Made by a program: the position numbers and the translations under genes. A stretch of DNA of 52,989 bases from IMG/VR virus record IMGVR_UViG_3300003321_000545, positions 1-52,989 of that record. One strand, written 5' to 3'. Source of the stretch: a virus. Under the pieces are notes generated by a model, which worked only from the letters and a program-made list of their open reading frames with translations, was not told the origin of the DNA and searched no databases. Below are positions 32,997 through 39,433 of this stretch, piece by piece; the stretch's first letter is position 1; the number at the start of each line of letters is the position of its first letter.

Positions 32997-33399
32997 AAAC
33001 ACAAAAAGAGACATTAAAAAGATTGTTATTAAAAAGTCTGACGTATCTATTCACGACAAGAAAGTAGATCAATTGATCAATCTATTAAATGATCAAACAA
33101 ATGGGGAACAAAATTTTACCTTTTGGAAAGATAAGAATGGAATGGGAGATATTGTAGGTACAGTTCCTATTGTAAGGACCATCAAACAAACAGTACCAGG
33201 TCATTTTAATCCTCTCGATAAAGTGTATGATGAGAAGTTTTTGAAGTTCTACGTTATTGATCTATCTGATGTCCATTCCGAATGGATACCAACTAGAAAA
33301 GATATGGATAGAAGAGACTCAATGGAGAAAAGAGGAATAAATTATATTAAACATAATAATCCAAATGTTATTTTTAATATAGTTATTAATAATTTATGA
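32968..33399 (+). CDS. Hypothetical protein, 143 residues
   Basis: This product has a Lys-rich N-terminus and a compact alpha/beta C-terminus ('VYDEKFLKFYVIDLSDVHSEWIPTRKDMDRRD', key residues only). ATG at 32968 follows GAGGATAAAA; an ATG at 32956 lacks such a site. It begins inside the upstream gene and its stop overlaps a membrane micropeptide by ATGA. The family is unknown. Confidence 0.5.
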   Translation: MTKTTKPKPENTKRDIKKIVIKKSDVSIHDKKVDQLINLLNDQTNGEQNFTFWKDKNGMGDIVGTVPIVRTIKQTVPGHFNPLDKVYDEKFLKFYVIDLSDVHSEWIPTRKDMDRRDSMEKRGINYIKHNNPNVIFNIVINNL

Positions 33400-33506
33400 T
33401 ATTTTCATGTTTTAATAATCCATGGGACCCAATATGTTTAATATTAATATGTATTGCAGGAATGTTAATATTTATTATTGGATATATAATTAAATTATTA
33501 AAATGA
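33396..33506 (+). CDS. Single-span membrane micropeptide
   Basis: The 36-residue frame overlaps the preceding stop by ATGA and consists of a short polar start (MIFSCFNNPWDP) and one membrane helix of about 20 residues (ICLILICIAGMLIFIIGYII). It has no ribosome site of its own and would be translated by coupling. Together with two similar frames it forms a group of membrane micropeptides. Confidence 0.5.
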   Translation: MIFSCFNNPWDPICLILICIAGMLIFIIGYIIKLLK

Positions 33507-33534
33507 TTAATTTGTTAAAAGGGTATTATATAAT

Positions 33535-33969
33535 ATGAGTACTATCGAACAAAATATTTTAAAGAATGGAAATATTGGAAACAAAGGTAGACACCATGGT
33601 AGTAAAAATAAAGCACAATTAGAATTGCAGAGGATTGGGGAAGAAAACGCCAAACAAATTCTTCAAATGCACATAGCTGAGGCTTTATCTGGAAAGATAG
33701 AAGCACAGCAATTTATAATTAATAAATTTCTACCCAATGCCAAGGGGGGAAAGGTTATAGAAATAGATCTTCCCGAAATATCCAATGCAGAAAATATAAA
33801 ATCAGCATTTGGATTAATTGTGCAAAATGTATCAGATGGTACTATATCACCTGAAGAAGGGGAAAAGATGTGCAATATGGTAGAATATCAACGCAAAGCT
33901 ATTGAAACACAAGAATTAGATAAGCGGCTTAGAATAGTTGAAGATAATTTACTTAAGAAAGAAAGATAA
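33535..33969 (+). CDS. DUF5681-like protein, possible small terminase
   Basis: The 144-residue protein starts with 'GNKGRHHGSKNKAQLELQRIGEENAKQIL' (key GSKNKAQLELQRIGEENAK), a pattern of DUF5681-type phage proteins. It then has a helical domain and ends in a coiled coil ('ETQELDKRLRIVEDNLLKKER'). Similar proteins are often near terminase genes, and a small terminase subunit role is plausible because no other candidate is seen. Here it lies 7 kb upstream of the large terminase, which weakens the case. The start follows AAAAGGGTATTATATAAT. Confidence 0.5.
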   Translation: MSTIEQNILKNGNIGNKGRHHGSKNKAQLELQRIGEENAKQILQMHIAEALSGKIEAQQFIINKFLPNAKGGKVIEIDLPEISNAENIKSAFGLIVQNVSDGTISPEEGEKMCNMVEYQRKAIETQELDKRLRIVEDNLLKKER

Positions 33970-34040
33970 TAACCATATTACATGTACAAATTTTTGAGTT
34001 TTTTCGACACGTTTAATGAATATGTCGTTCTGATCGACAA

Positions 34041-34089
34041 TTGACGTCATATGACATCAGTTTGGCTTTGATGTCAAATCACATCAAAG
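34041..34089. repeat. Overlapping inverted repeats between convergent genes
   Basis: TGACATCA (34052-34059) pairs with TGATGTCA (34069-34076), and CTTTGATGT (34066-34074) pairs with ACATCAAAG (34081-34089). The two hairpins exclude each other because they share the central TGATGT. A third imperfect pair is TTGACGTCA at 34041. No T-run follows. The region may end transcription from both sides, or be a protein-binding site. Confidence 0.5.
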
Positions 34090-34308
34090 AATGTTCTCTC
34101 CCAGAAGATCATTAAATCTGTCTCTGATATGTTCAATAGCCTGTTGAGGAGTTTTAATATTTTCTTCTGGCCCATGTTTATAGAATGATCTCAAAAAATT
34201 GTTAAACTCCCAGAGTAAAGAATTTGTTGCATTAGCATGTATATATATCTTTAACTCATCCTCGTCTTCAGCATTAATAATCAATTGAAATTTTGTTGAT
34301 TCAGTCAT
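34084..34308 (-). CDS. Conserved phage protein, 74 residues
   Basis: The protein contains the pattern 'A...SLLWEFNNFLRSFYKHG' followed by 'AIEHIRDRFNDLLGENIL', common to a small family of phage proteins of 70-90 residues (usual form 'W-LDQ-LR---K', here WEFNNFLR). It is the last gene of the leftward cluster and ends inside the inverted repeats. The function of the family is unknown to me. Confidence 0.55.
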   Translation of the reverse strand: MTESTKFQLIINAEDEDELKIYIHANATNSLLWEFNNFLRSFYKHGPEENIKTPQQAIEHIRDRFNDLLGENIL

Positions 34309-34366
34309 TTTAATTTTTTTCCTTATAATGATGAGCTGGGAGTTTGGTCATGGACCGCCCTGCGGG

Positions 34367-34615
34367 TTATTCATTTATCATAACTACATCACCACTGTGA
34401 TTAGGATCATAAGCCAAATCAATTGCTTTTAACATATCATTGGAAATATACTGGATTTCTTTTATACACTCATCCTTGTTAGGATTTGTATAATAAATCA
34501 GTTCACATAGAGTAGAAGTGATAGCCCCTTTTACAACACTATAACTATTAACATGTTTAATAAGACATGCGATTTCTTGTTTAAGCTGTCTAGTTTTTTG
34601 CAAATTATCAGTCAT
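34367..34615 (-). CDS. Helical hypothetical protein
   Basis: The 82-residue protein is helical with 'QKTRQLKQEIACLIKHVNSY' at the start (key residues only) and ends with an acidic tail. It overlaps the gene upstream by ATGA. Between it and the next gene lies an untranslated stretch of 58 bases with a CCGC-cct-GCGG hairpin. No function is recognised. Confidence 0.45.
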   Translation of the reverse strand: MTDNLQKTRQLKQEIACLIKHVNSYSVVKGAITSTLCELIYYTNPNKDECIKEIQYISNDMLKAIDLAYDPNHSGDVVMINE

Positions 34616-34959
34616 TCAATTACTTTCGTGAACTCTTTACCATCATCATCACTAAAGACAATTTTTATCCTAGCATTTCTTGGATGATCATAATAAAGTT
34701 TACCGAATTGATTAAAATTATTTTCTATTGCCTTTAAAACATCTTCATTACATTTTTCTCTGAATACCAATTCGTAACCATTTGGATAATGAGATTCGAA
34801 ATCCTCACTATGGCTCAAAATATCTTGTTTAATCCATTCAAGGTTAGAGCTTATATGAGATCCCAAAGGAGTACCATCTTCAGCCAAAGCTTGGTAAGTC
34901 TTACCTAGAGGCCCGTGATCTTTCCGTGGGAATATGTATATTTTATTTTTCATGTTCAT
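34612..34959 (-). CDS. Hypothetical protein, 115 residues
   Basis: This compact alpha/beta protein has 'KNKIYIFPRKDHGPLGKTYQALAEDGTPLGSHISSN' (key residues only), in which 'YIFPRKD-GPLGKTYQALAEDG' looks like a beta-hairpin domain. The C-terminus ends in 'IKIVFSDDDGKEFTKVIE'. It is flanked by ATGA overlaps on both sides. No family is recognised. Confidence 0.45.
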   Translation of the reverse strand: MNMKNKIYIFPRKDHGPLGKTYQALAEDGTPLGSHISSNLEWIKQDILSHSEDFESHYPNGYELVFREKCNEDVLKAIENNFNQFGKLYYDHPRNARIKIVFSDDDGKEFTKVIE

Positions 34960-35309
34960 TTTCCATAATGCTTGTCATTTTTTATAATCTTACTTAGATC
35001 ATTTTCTATCCTTTTAAAATCAACTTTATATTGGTATGAAGCGCCAAAATATTTTTTTTGTGGATTGCGTCTTCTTGATAGCCATTTATTAATGATAAGA
35101 TCCTCAATATAATTTTTAATTGGGGGTATTGATAAGTTTAATAGGGTTTCTTGAGAGATTTTTGGATAGCTAGCATTAAACCAATCATTTTCTTCTTCTT
35201 GACGCATGCTAAAATATTCTAACAAAATTGCCTTTTTATAATGCTTCGTTAGTATTATATATTTTCCGCGGAGTAGTATTTCTTTGTCGTAAAGATGTTG
35301 AATATTCAT
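34956..35309 (-). CDS. Winged-helix DNA-binding-like protein
   Basis: The 117-residue protein carries a winged-helix pattern at about 45-100: 'KISQETLLNLSIPPIKNYIEDLIINKWLSRRRNPQKKYFGASYQYKVD' (marks: SQETLLN, PIKNYIEDLI, KWLSRRRNP, YQYKVD). Such modules occur in phage replication organisers and repressors. The short N-terminal helix is hydrophobic. It may be an early regulator. Its start lies 32 bases after the next upstream gene, and it overlaps the downstream gene by ATGA. Confidence 0.5.
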   Translation of the reverse strand: MNIQHLYDKEILLRGKYIILTKHYKKAILLEYFSMRQEEENDWFNASYPKISQETLLNLSIPPIKNYIEDLIINKWLSRRRNPQKKYFGASYQYKVDFKRIENDLSKIIKNDKHYGK

Positions 35310-35341
35310 CTATTATTATCCATAATTCTGATTATGAGATT

Positions 35342-35893
35342 CTACTCATCTTTCATTCGTTCTCTTAGAAAAGGCAAATCTTTTAAAAACTTTTCTTTAT
35401 CTCTTGACCATTCGTGCCAAAGTAGTCCTTTTGTTAAAGGTTTTTTAATGGGAAGATCATGATCAATGCGAAAATAATATTCCGCTATTTGTTCCCATAG
35501 CAAATCAAGTAACCTACAATATGGTCTAATATCATCAAATTTTCCTGGCATTCTTTTAATTTCAGATTGTAAGAATTTAAGAGCATGTACCATATATCTT
35601 GGAATTAAACCCCCCTCCTTCTTATCCCACATATATATTAAATCATCATCATTATCTATTCCTCTTTGCCATATACTTACAATTTTAGCATCTGAACATA
35701 ATTGAAATATGGCGGTGGGCTTTTCGTGGAACTTATTATAATCTCCAGAAGGAACGACAACATTCCAATCTTTAGGCCATTTTTTTAACTCATTTATAAG
35801 TATTTCTACTGTAAGAGGCTCATAAATAGTGTTTCCCATGTCATCTGTGATTATAAATTCATTTTCTTTAGAAGATTTCTTCTCTTTACTCAC
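35342..35893 (-). CDS. Hypothetical protein, 183 residues
   Basis: The protein starts at a GTG (35893) inside the end of the upstream gene, with no separate ribosome site, so it is coupled. The first 65 residues contain 'LTVEILINELKKWPKDWNVVVPSGDYNK', a beta-alpha pattern like 'LL--L-LP-D--VVV--GD' of a phage family with unknown role. The rest is helical ('PRYMVHALKFLQSEIKRMPGKF', key residues only). No enzyme motif is seen. Confidence 0.5.
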   Translation of the reverse strand: MSKEKKSSKENEFIITDDMGNTIYEPLTVEILINELKKWPKDWNVVVPSGDYNKFHEKPTAIFQLCSDAKIVSIWQRGIDNDDDLIYMWDKKEGGLIPRYMVHALKFLQSEIKRMPGKFDDIRPYCRLLDLLWEQIAEYYFRIDHDLPIKKPLTKGLLWHEWSRDKEKFLKDLPFLRERMKDE

Positions 35894-36050
35894 TTGTTAT
35901 CTCCCCAATTACTTGACATTTTTCTTTTATAAGTCTTTCAACGGCTGCTAATTGATGTTCAAGAACCGCCAATTCAAGTTTAAGTGGTTCTATTTTAGAA
36001 TTTAAATAAGACGCTTCTTTATATAAGCTATTCAATATTTCATCATTCAT
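35886..36050 (-). CDS. Small coiled-coil protein
   Basis: This 54-residue frame starts with ATG at 36050 after AAGGAGACGGACG, a good ribosome site. Nearly all of it is one charged amphipathic helix ('SLYKEASYLNSKIEPLKLELAVLEHQLAAVERLI', shown in part), which suggests a coiled coil. It ends inside the next gene. It may bind a partner protein, but no partner is evident. Confidence 0.6.
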   Translation of the reverse strand: MNDEILNSLYKEASYLNSKIEPLKLELAVLEHQLAAVERLIKEKCQVIGEITSE

Positions 36051-36061
36051 CGTCCGTCTCC

Positions 36062-36151
36062 TTATGTGTAATTAAAACAAAGCGTCTCTATTTCTTTTCC
36101 TGGGTCAATGCCTTCTTCCGTATATTCAGAATCATATTCTAGAGTTCTCAT
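36062..36151 (-). CDS. Acidic 29-residue micropeptide (possible)
   Basis: The frame starts with ATG at 36151 that overlaps the stop of an even smaller frame by ATGA. The product (MRTLEYDSEYTEEGIDPGKE and nine more residues) is strongly acidic. The same reading frame is open to 36262, but no ribosome site supports a longer form. It follows a translational chain, so it may be real, but it is short. Confidence 0.35.
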   Translation of the reverse strand: MRTLEYDSEYTEEGIDPGKEIETLCFNYT

Positions 36152-36210
36152 TTTAATAGAAAGACAATCGCGCATATCGAAAAGATAATAAACCACTTGT
36201 CTACAGTCAT
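36148..36210 (-). CDS. Membrane micropeptide of 20 residues (possible)
   Basis: An ATG at 36210 overlaps the stop of the upstream gene by ATGA and is preceded by GGAGGGGGA, a very strong ribosome site. The product is MTVDKW plus a hydrophobic stretch ending in Lys, just long enough for one membrane span. Its stop overlaps the next ATG in the same way, so it sits in a chain of coupled frames. The length is at the limit of what can be believed. Confidence 0.35.
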   Translation of the reverse strand: MTVDKWFIIFSICAIVFLLK

Positions 36211-36536
36211 TCCCCCTCCACAGGCTTATTATAAGAAGAATACTTAGTAGGGACAGACTCATCTATCTCACCAAGTTCAGAAATATGAACCATATATCCC
36301 AAAGAACCTATTTTACCATAAATGACTTCGTCATCAGGTGGGATATCGTTTACAGCAGCTTTTACTGCATAATTTAAAGCACAAATATTACCATCCAAAT
36401 CTTGCCAAGATTTATTACCTGGCATATTAATTACCCAGTCTTCAACCCAAAACTTTTGACCATCAATTAGCGCGTCTTTGGATTTAAGTGTTACCGTTTT
36501 CCCTGCAAGTGGATGTATTTCTCTTATTTTATTCAT
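36207..36536 (-). CDS. Conserved hypothetical protein
   Basis: The 109-residue protein starts MNKIREIHPLAGKTV at the second of two adjacent ATGs (36536; the other is 36539), after GGAGGG. The pattern 'GQKFWVEDWVINMPGNKSWQDLDGNICALNYAVKA' followed by 'DDEVIYGKIGSLGYMVHISELG' (key words FWVEDW, GNPACLNY-like and GYMVH) recurs in phage proteins of unknown role that have a beta-barrel (PF-type 'DUF') look. It ends in PVEGE, whose codons form the ribosome site for the next frame. Confidence 0.5.
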   Translation of the reverse strand: MNKIREIHPLAGKTVTLKSKDALIDGQKFWVEDWVINMPGNKSWQDLDGNICALNYAVKAAVNDIPPDDEVIYGKIGSLGYMVHISELGEIDESVPTKYSSYNKPVEGE

Positions 36537-36798
36537 CATCGCCCTCCACAGGCTCGTTTTGAGAAGCAGCATTACCATTGCTTAGAGGCACATGATCTCT
36601 AATTAAACTTATAATTTGTGCAACAAATCGAATATCATTGTGTAACTTAAATAAAGGGCCTGCAAAAATATTATGTCGATCAGAATTATATGATTGAGAA
36701 AGACTCATAATTTCACCTTCATATTCATCTAACAACCTTTTACGTCTTTCAAAAAGCATATCAATAGCTACTTCAAGAGGATGTTTATCCATATTCAT
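36529..36798 (-). CDS. Helical hypothetical protein, 89 residues
   Basis: The protein is helical ('LEVAIDMLFERRKRLLDEYEGEIMSLSQSYNSD', in part) and ends in PVEGDDE. The DNA that encodes PVEG is CCTGTGGAGGG-like and serves as ribosome site for the next gene. The start ATG overlaps the stop of a small frame by ATGA. No family is recognised. Confidence 0.5.
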   Translation of the reverse strand: MNMDKHPLEVAIDMLFERRKRLLDEYEGEIMSLSQSYNSDRHNIFAGPLFKLHNDIRFVAQIISLIRDHVPLSNGNAASQNEPVEGDDE

Positions 36799-36854
36799 TC
36801 CTCCACCTTCTCATACGTAGCATCAAAGATATTAATGAATTCAATAACTTTCAT
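36795..36854 (-). pseudogene. Truncated remnant of a second copy of the 37043-type gene
   Basis: A 19-residue frame, MKVIEFINIFDATYEKVEE, overlaps the genes on both sides by ATGA. Its end, IFDATYEKVEE, matches the end IFDATYESVKD of the protein encoded at 37043-37306. It therefore looks like the last piece of a duplicated gene, kept because it still links translation of its neighbours and supplies the ribosome site GGTGGAGG. Confidence 0.5.
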
Positions 36855-37009
36855 TCATCCATTACCTCTACTTCTTCGTAGCCGTAAGTATCATAATTGT
36901 TTTTATTGAGTCCATTTACCTCTAGTTTAGCTAAATAGCGGTCTTTAAAGGCACACACGATGTCGGTATAAGCGTCCCTCTCATAACGAACGACAAGATA
37001 TATTTTCAT
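36851..37009 (-). CDS. Small hypothetical protein
   Basis: The 52-residue frame starts with ATG at 37009 after AGGGAGACTTAAA. The product (MKIYLVVRYERDAYTDIVCA...) has a beta-strand start and a helix with acidic end (EEVEVMDE). Short proteins with 'MKIYLVV' plus 'A-------A' are common in phage accessory regions. It overlaps the remnant downstream by ATGA. Confidence 0.55.
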   Translation of the reverse strand: MKIYLVVRYERDAYTDIVCAFKDRYLAKLEVNGLNKNNYDTYGYEEVEVMDE

Positions 37010-37042
37010 TTTAAGTCTCCCTAGTTTCTTTGAATCTATACA

Positions 37043-37306
37043 TCATTTGTTAGAGTCCTTAACAGATTCATAAGTCGCGTCAAATATATCCTTCTTGCAG
37101 GGGTAGATTTCGCCAGCTATGCCTTTGATTATCATGTCTCCCCTTATAGCCTTCATTTGTCCTTCTAGTGTAGTAATCACAAAATGAAATCCATTATAAT
37201 CAATCCAGTGGTTATCTTTTGTTCTATATGACATTATCCAATCTGGCATTTCATCCACCCCAAACTGGAAAGCCTCAACAACTACGGGCTTCTTACGGTA
37301 TTTCAT
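37043..37306 (-). CDS. Conserved phage protein with YRKKPVVVEA start
   Basis: The 87-residue protein begins MKYRKKPVVVEAFQF and ends 'GEIYPCKKDIFDATYESV', both marks of a widespread phage family of about 80-100 residues with no proven role. The centre, 'GFHFVITTLEGQMKAIRGDMIIKGIAGE' (key TLEGQMKA and GDMIIKG), is the family core, in which a glycine-rich turn precedes GD-(I/M)I. It overlaps the next gene upstream by four bases. Confidence 0.65.
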   Translation of the reverse strand: MKYRKKPVVVEAFQFGVDEMPDWIMSYRTKDNHWIDYNGFHFVITTLEGQMKAIRGDMIIKGIAGEIYPCKKDIFDATYESVKDSNK

Positions 37307-37524
37307 TTGCTGTGTTCCTTCACTTCATTACTATGATAATCCAATGCCCATTTCTTATCGCATTTTGAACATTTTCTAATGTTTCTATCATTAAGATAAT
37401 GATCAGGAACTACATTATTCCACCAATTATCATCATTATATCCGCTCCACCAAAGGGTTTCATGACAATAAATATTCCACGACATATCATTTCGGCTGAG
37501 ATTGTAAGTAACTTTCATCTTCAA
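37303..37524 (-). CDS. Small zinc-ribbon-like protein
   Basis: The 73-residue protein is aromatic-rich ('ETLWWSGYNDDNWWN') and has a C-terminal pair CSKC (near 53-56) in 'RKCSKCDKKWAL'. One CxxC pair plus an earlier His/Cys may bind zinc. Two starts are possible (37524 and 37518). It overlaps genes on both sides. The function is unknown. Confidence 0.45.
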   Translation of the reverse strand: MKMKVTYNLSRNDMSWNIYCHETLWWSGYNDDNWWNNVVPDHYLNDRNIRKCSKCDKKWALDYHSNEVKEHSK

Positions 37525-37618
37525 CTTCCCTTATTATATTTTTTATCTCTTCTTCAGCCTGTTTCTCTTTTCTTCTAAGAAACTTGAGCCATGTGTCATA
37601 CCAAAGATCAAGGGACAT
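37487..37618 (-). CDS. Small charged helical protein
   Basis: This 43-residue frame begins MSLDLWYDTWLKFLRRKEK and is one long charged helix with many Glu, Lys and Arg. Its start lies 3 bases from the stop of the gene upstream, and it overlaps the next gene by 38 bases. The ribosome site is weak. It was too short for length-limited gene calls, but composition and fit make it likely. Confidence 0.45.
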   Translation of the reverse strand: MSLDLWYDTWLKFLRRKEKQAEEEIKNIIREVEDESYLQSQPK

Positions 37619-37620
37619 AT

Positions 37621-37806
37621 TTATTGTTTTCTTTCCTCAATCATAAACCATTTATCATCATCAATATGACGAACCATTCCACATCCTTGACACTTGATTC
37701 CTACCCATGCTTTCTCTTCAGGCCATTTGCCAAAAACATCACATGTTACAAAATTCCATCTTAATTTATGAGCAATAAAATGAAAAAACCTACGAACTAT
37801 ATTCAT
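37621..37806 (-). CDS. Small zinc-finger-like protein
   Basis: The 61-residue protein has 'FFHFIAHKLRWNF-TCDVF' at the start and a CxxC pair in 'GIKCQGCGMVRHID'. The pattern HKLR plus IKCxxCG is seen in small phage zinc proteins. With Cys22 it may hold a metal ion, though only three cysteines are certain. It overlaps the upstream gene by four bases. Confidence 0.5.
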   Translation of the reverse strand: MNIVRRFFHFIAHKLRWNFVTCDVFGKWPEEKAWVGIKCQGCGMVRHIDDDKWFMIEERKQ

Positions 37807-38036
37807 TTATCATTCTCTCTGGTGCAAACATTAATACCCGCAACCTTTGACCACTCAATAATTACATGCTCAATGTTTTTTAATAATAATTCAGCTGAAG
37901 ATACTGGATAATATTGTAATAATCTTCCTTCAGGAATATCATGATTTATCCAAGCAGCCTCGCCATGTATCATAATATTAGTTCCACTTGGAATTATCTT
38001 TAAAGTTAAAGCTTTATCCTTTATACAATTTTTCAT
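37803..38036 (-). CDS. Hypothetical protein, 77 residues
   Basis: The product is compact, with beta strands ('LTLKIIPSGTNIMIHGEAAWINHDIP', in part) and a C-terminal helix ('SAELLLKNIEHVIIEWSKVAGI'). It follows the RelB-like gene by 13 bases, the place where a toxin partner would normally be. It does not look like RelE or another known toxin, so it is recorded as unknown. Confidence 0.45.
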   Translation of the reverse strand: MKNCIKDKALTLKIIPSGTNIMIHGEAAWINHDIPEGRLLQYYPVSSAELLLKNIEHVIIEWSKVAGINVCTRENDK

Positions 38037-38049
38037 TATAATTATTTTA

Positions 38050-38238
38050 TTAACCTTCTCTATATAAAATCCACCTTATTTCAAAAGGTAGCTTTTCTTG
38101 TATAATTATCTGATTATATAAAAGTTCTATAGCTTTTGATGGTGATAAACCAACATCTTCTAAAATCTTTTCAGCAGCTTCTTTTAATTCATAGTTAATT
38201 CTGACACGAATTGTACCATTTTTGTTAGTTTTTGTCAC
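38050..38238 (-). CDS. RelB/DinJ-like ribbon-helix-helix antitoxin or regulator
   Basis: The 62-residue protein has the RelB/DinJ pattern: 'GTIRVRINYELKEAAEKILEDVGLSPSKAIELLYNQIIIQEKLPFEI' (marks: IRVRI strand, KEAAEKIL, LGLS-like VGLSPSKAI, LPFEI). GTG at 38238 is preferred, because AAAGGGGACAAAAT stands before it; an ATG at 38271 would add 11 residues but lacks a ribosome site. The family binds DNA as dimers and neutralises RelE/YafQ toxins. No toxin is seen beside it, so it may act only as a repressor of the divergent promoter upstream. Confidence 0.65.
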   Translation of the reverse strand: MTKTNKNGTIRVRINYELKEAAEKILEDVGLSPSKAIELLYNQIIIQEKLPFEIRWILYREG

Positions 38239-38298
38239 ATTTTGTCCCCTTTCTCCGGTATAATTGTCCATTTTGTGTAAAAAATCAACAAAAAAGTA

Positions 38299-38327
38299 TT
38301 GACAATAGGTTTTGCTATTGCTATTAG
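38299..38327 (+). promoter_or_regulatory. Promoter of the rightward small-gene operon
   Basis: TTGACA (38299-38304) is followed by a 17-base spacer and TATTAG (38322-38327). The -35 matches the consensus fully. CTATTG and CTATTA repeats cover the -10 region and could be an operator for the RelB-like protein, whose gene starts 60 bases to the left on the other strand. Confidence 0.6.
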
Positions 38328-38369
38328 TAATAAGGACAAGGTTAAATAATTTTAGAAAAGGAATGAAAA

Positions 38370-38594
38370 ATGAAAGGTTTTGATTTATTTGAAGTTAGGC
38401 CAAAAATGGGCATACAGGATATTACTTACGGAAGGATTGAAAGTGGAATGTTGTTGGATAATTTAACTAGATTTGCAAAACAATACACTGGTAAGGATGA
38501 TAATTTTGATCCTTATTTGCAAAAAGATTTATTTTCTAAAAAATATCCAATGAATAAATATTTCGTCTTAAAAAGATTTGTAGGAGAAAAATAA
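38370..38594 (+). CDS. Small hypothetical protein
   Basis: The 74-residue protein starts at an ATG after AAAGGAATGAAAA. It contains 'MGIQDITYGRIESGMLLDNLTRFAKQYTGKDDNFDPY' (key MLLDNLTRFAK). It ends one base before the stop-start overlap with the next gene (TAATGG). It may be a subunit or partner of the following conserved protein. No function is known. Confidence 0.5.
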   Translation: MKGFDLFEVRPKMGIQDITYGRIESGMLLDNLTRFAKQYTGKDDNFDPYLQKDLFSKKYPMNKYFVLKRFVGEK

Positions 38595-38998
38595 TGGGAA
38601 CTAGAGCTATTTATACATTTATAGATCCTAACTATGTGGATGATAAATTTCATATCTATTCACAATATGACAATTATCCAAAAGGAGCCGCTGAATTAAT
38701 TGAAAGAGCATTATCTTATTCTTGGGAATTACCCAGGTTTGAAGCAGATGAATTTGCGGCAGCTTTTGTAGCAGCTAACAAACCAAAAAGAGGGGGAGGC
38801 ATAAGATTGTGTAACAACGAAAATGATTCATACGATTTAGATTATCGATATGAAATAACAACAATCAATAAAGATTTGAAGATTACCTGTTTTACACAAC
38901 AGCCTTATTCTTCAGATCCTGAAGGGATCGATTTACAATGGTTGCCTATATTTGAGGGCGATTTGGATGCATTCAAACATTGGGGAAAGGACAACTAA
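38594..38998 (+). CDS. Conserved hypothetical protein (PRFEADEFAAAFVAANK family)
   Basis: The 134-residue protein has an easily recognised pattern: MGTRAIYTFID at the start, 'YSQYDNYPKGAAELI', then 'LPRFEADEFAAAFVAANK' and 'GGGIRLCNN--DSYDLDYRYEI'. It recurs in phages and plasmids of Gram-negative bacteria, and no function is established to my knowledge. Its neighbours share the same overlap (TAATG), so it is translated with the genes on both sides. Confidence 0.65.
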   Translation: MGTRAIYTFIDPNYVDDKFHIYSQYDNYPKGAAELIERALSYSWELPRFEADEFAAAFVAANKPKRGGGIRLCNNENDSYDLDYRYEITTINKDLKITCFTQQPYSSDPEGIDLQWLPIFEGDLDAFKHWGKDN

Positions 38999-39156
38999 TG
39001 GAAACCTTTATAACTACATTGATAATAAGTTCTCTTTTATATAACGGATGTGAGAAAGGAGCCTTTGTTGTATTCGTTGCTTGTTCTTTAGGTTATATGG
39101 AAAATATCCGTCACCGGTTAATTGATATGGAAATGAAAAAAATATACAAACTATAA
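38998..39156 (+). CDS. Small membrane protein
   Basis: This 52-residue frame starts within the stop of the previous gene (TAATG). It has a hydrophobic stretch 'FITTLIISSLLYNGCEKGAFVVFVACSLGYM' broken by a short polar part, so it could hold two short spans. The end is basic ('RHRLIDMEMKKIYKL'). It was too short for the usual length cut-off, but coupling supports it. Confidence 0.45.
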   Translation: METFITTLIISSLLYNGCEKGAFVVFVACSLGYMENIRHRLIDMEMKKIYKL

Positions 39157-39226
39157 TTAACCCAGTTTTCACAAAGATTTAGTTGTGCAAAGCTATATTT
39201 TAAACCATAAATTTAGGAGTGTTGTT

Positions 39227-39433
39227 ATGAGTTATAGATTTGAAAAAATAGCATTTATATATTTTGCGCTTTTTGGAGGTATTATTTGTTTTATTATGAT
39301 ATACAACCACCCTTGGCCTAATAAAATTCAATCAGATAACGATCTTATAGAGAAAAGGGCACATGAAATTTACATAGATTACAAAGCTCAAATGCTTGTT
39401 GAGGAAAGGTTATATGATGAAGAAACAAAATAA
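39227..39433 (+). CDS. Small membrane-anchored protein
   Basis: The 68-residue protein has an N-terminal membrane helix (about 8-25, IAFIYFALFGGIICFIMI) and a charged helical tail with many Glu and Lys. ATG at 39227 follows TTAGGAGTGTTGTT; a GTG at 39185 lacks such a site. It overlaps the next gene by 20 bases. The function is unknown. Confidence 0.5.
   Translation: MSYRFEKIAFIYFALFGGIICFIMIYNHPWPNKIQSDNDLIEKRAHEIYIDYKAQMLVEERLYDEETK

Noticed and set aside
34310-34351. A 13-codon frame (MTKLPAHHYKEKN) before the 74-residue gene
   Set aside because: It could be a leader peptide, but the ribosome site is poor and nothing else supports it.
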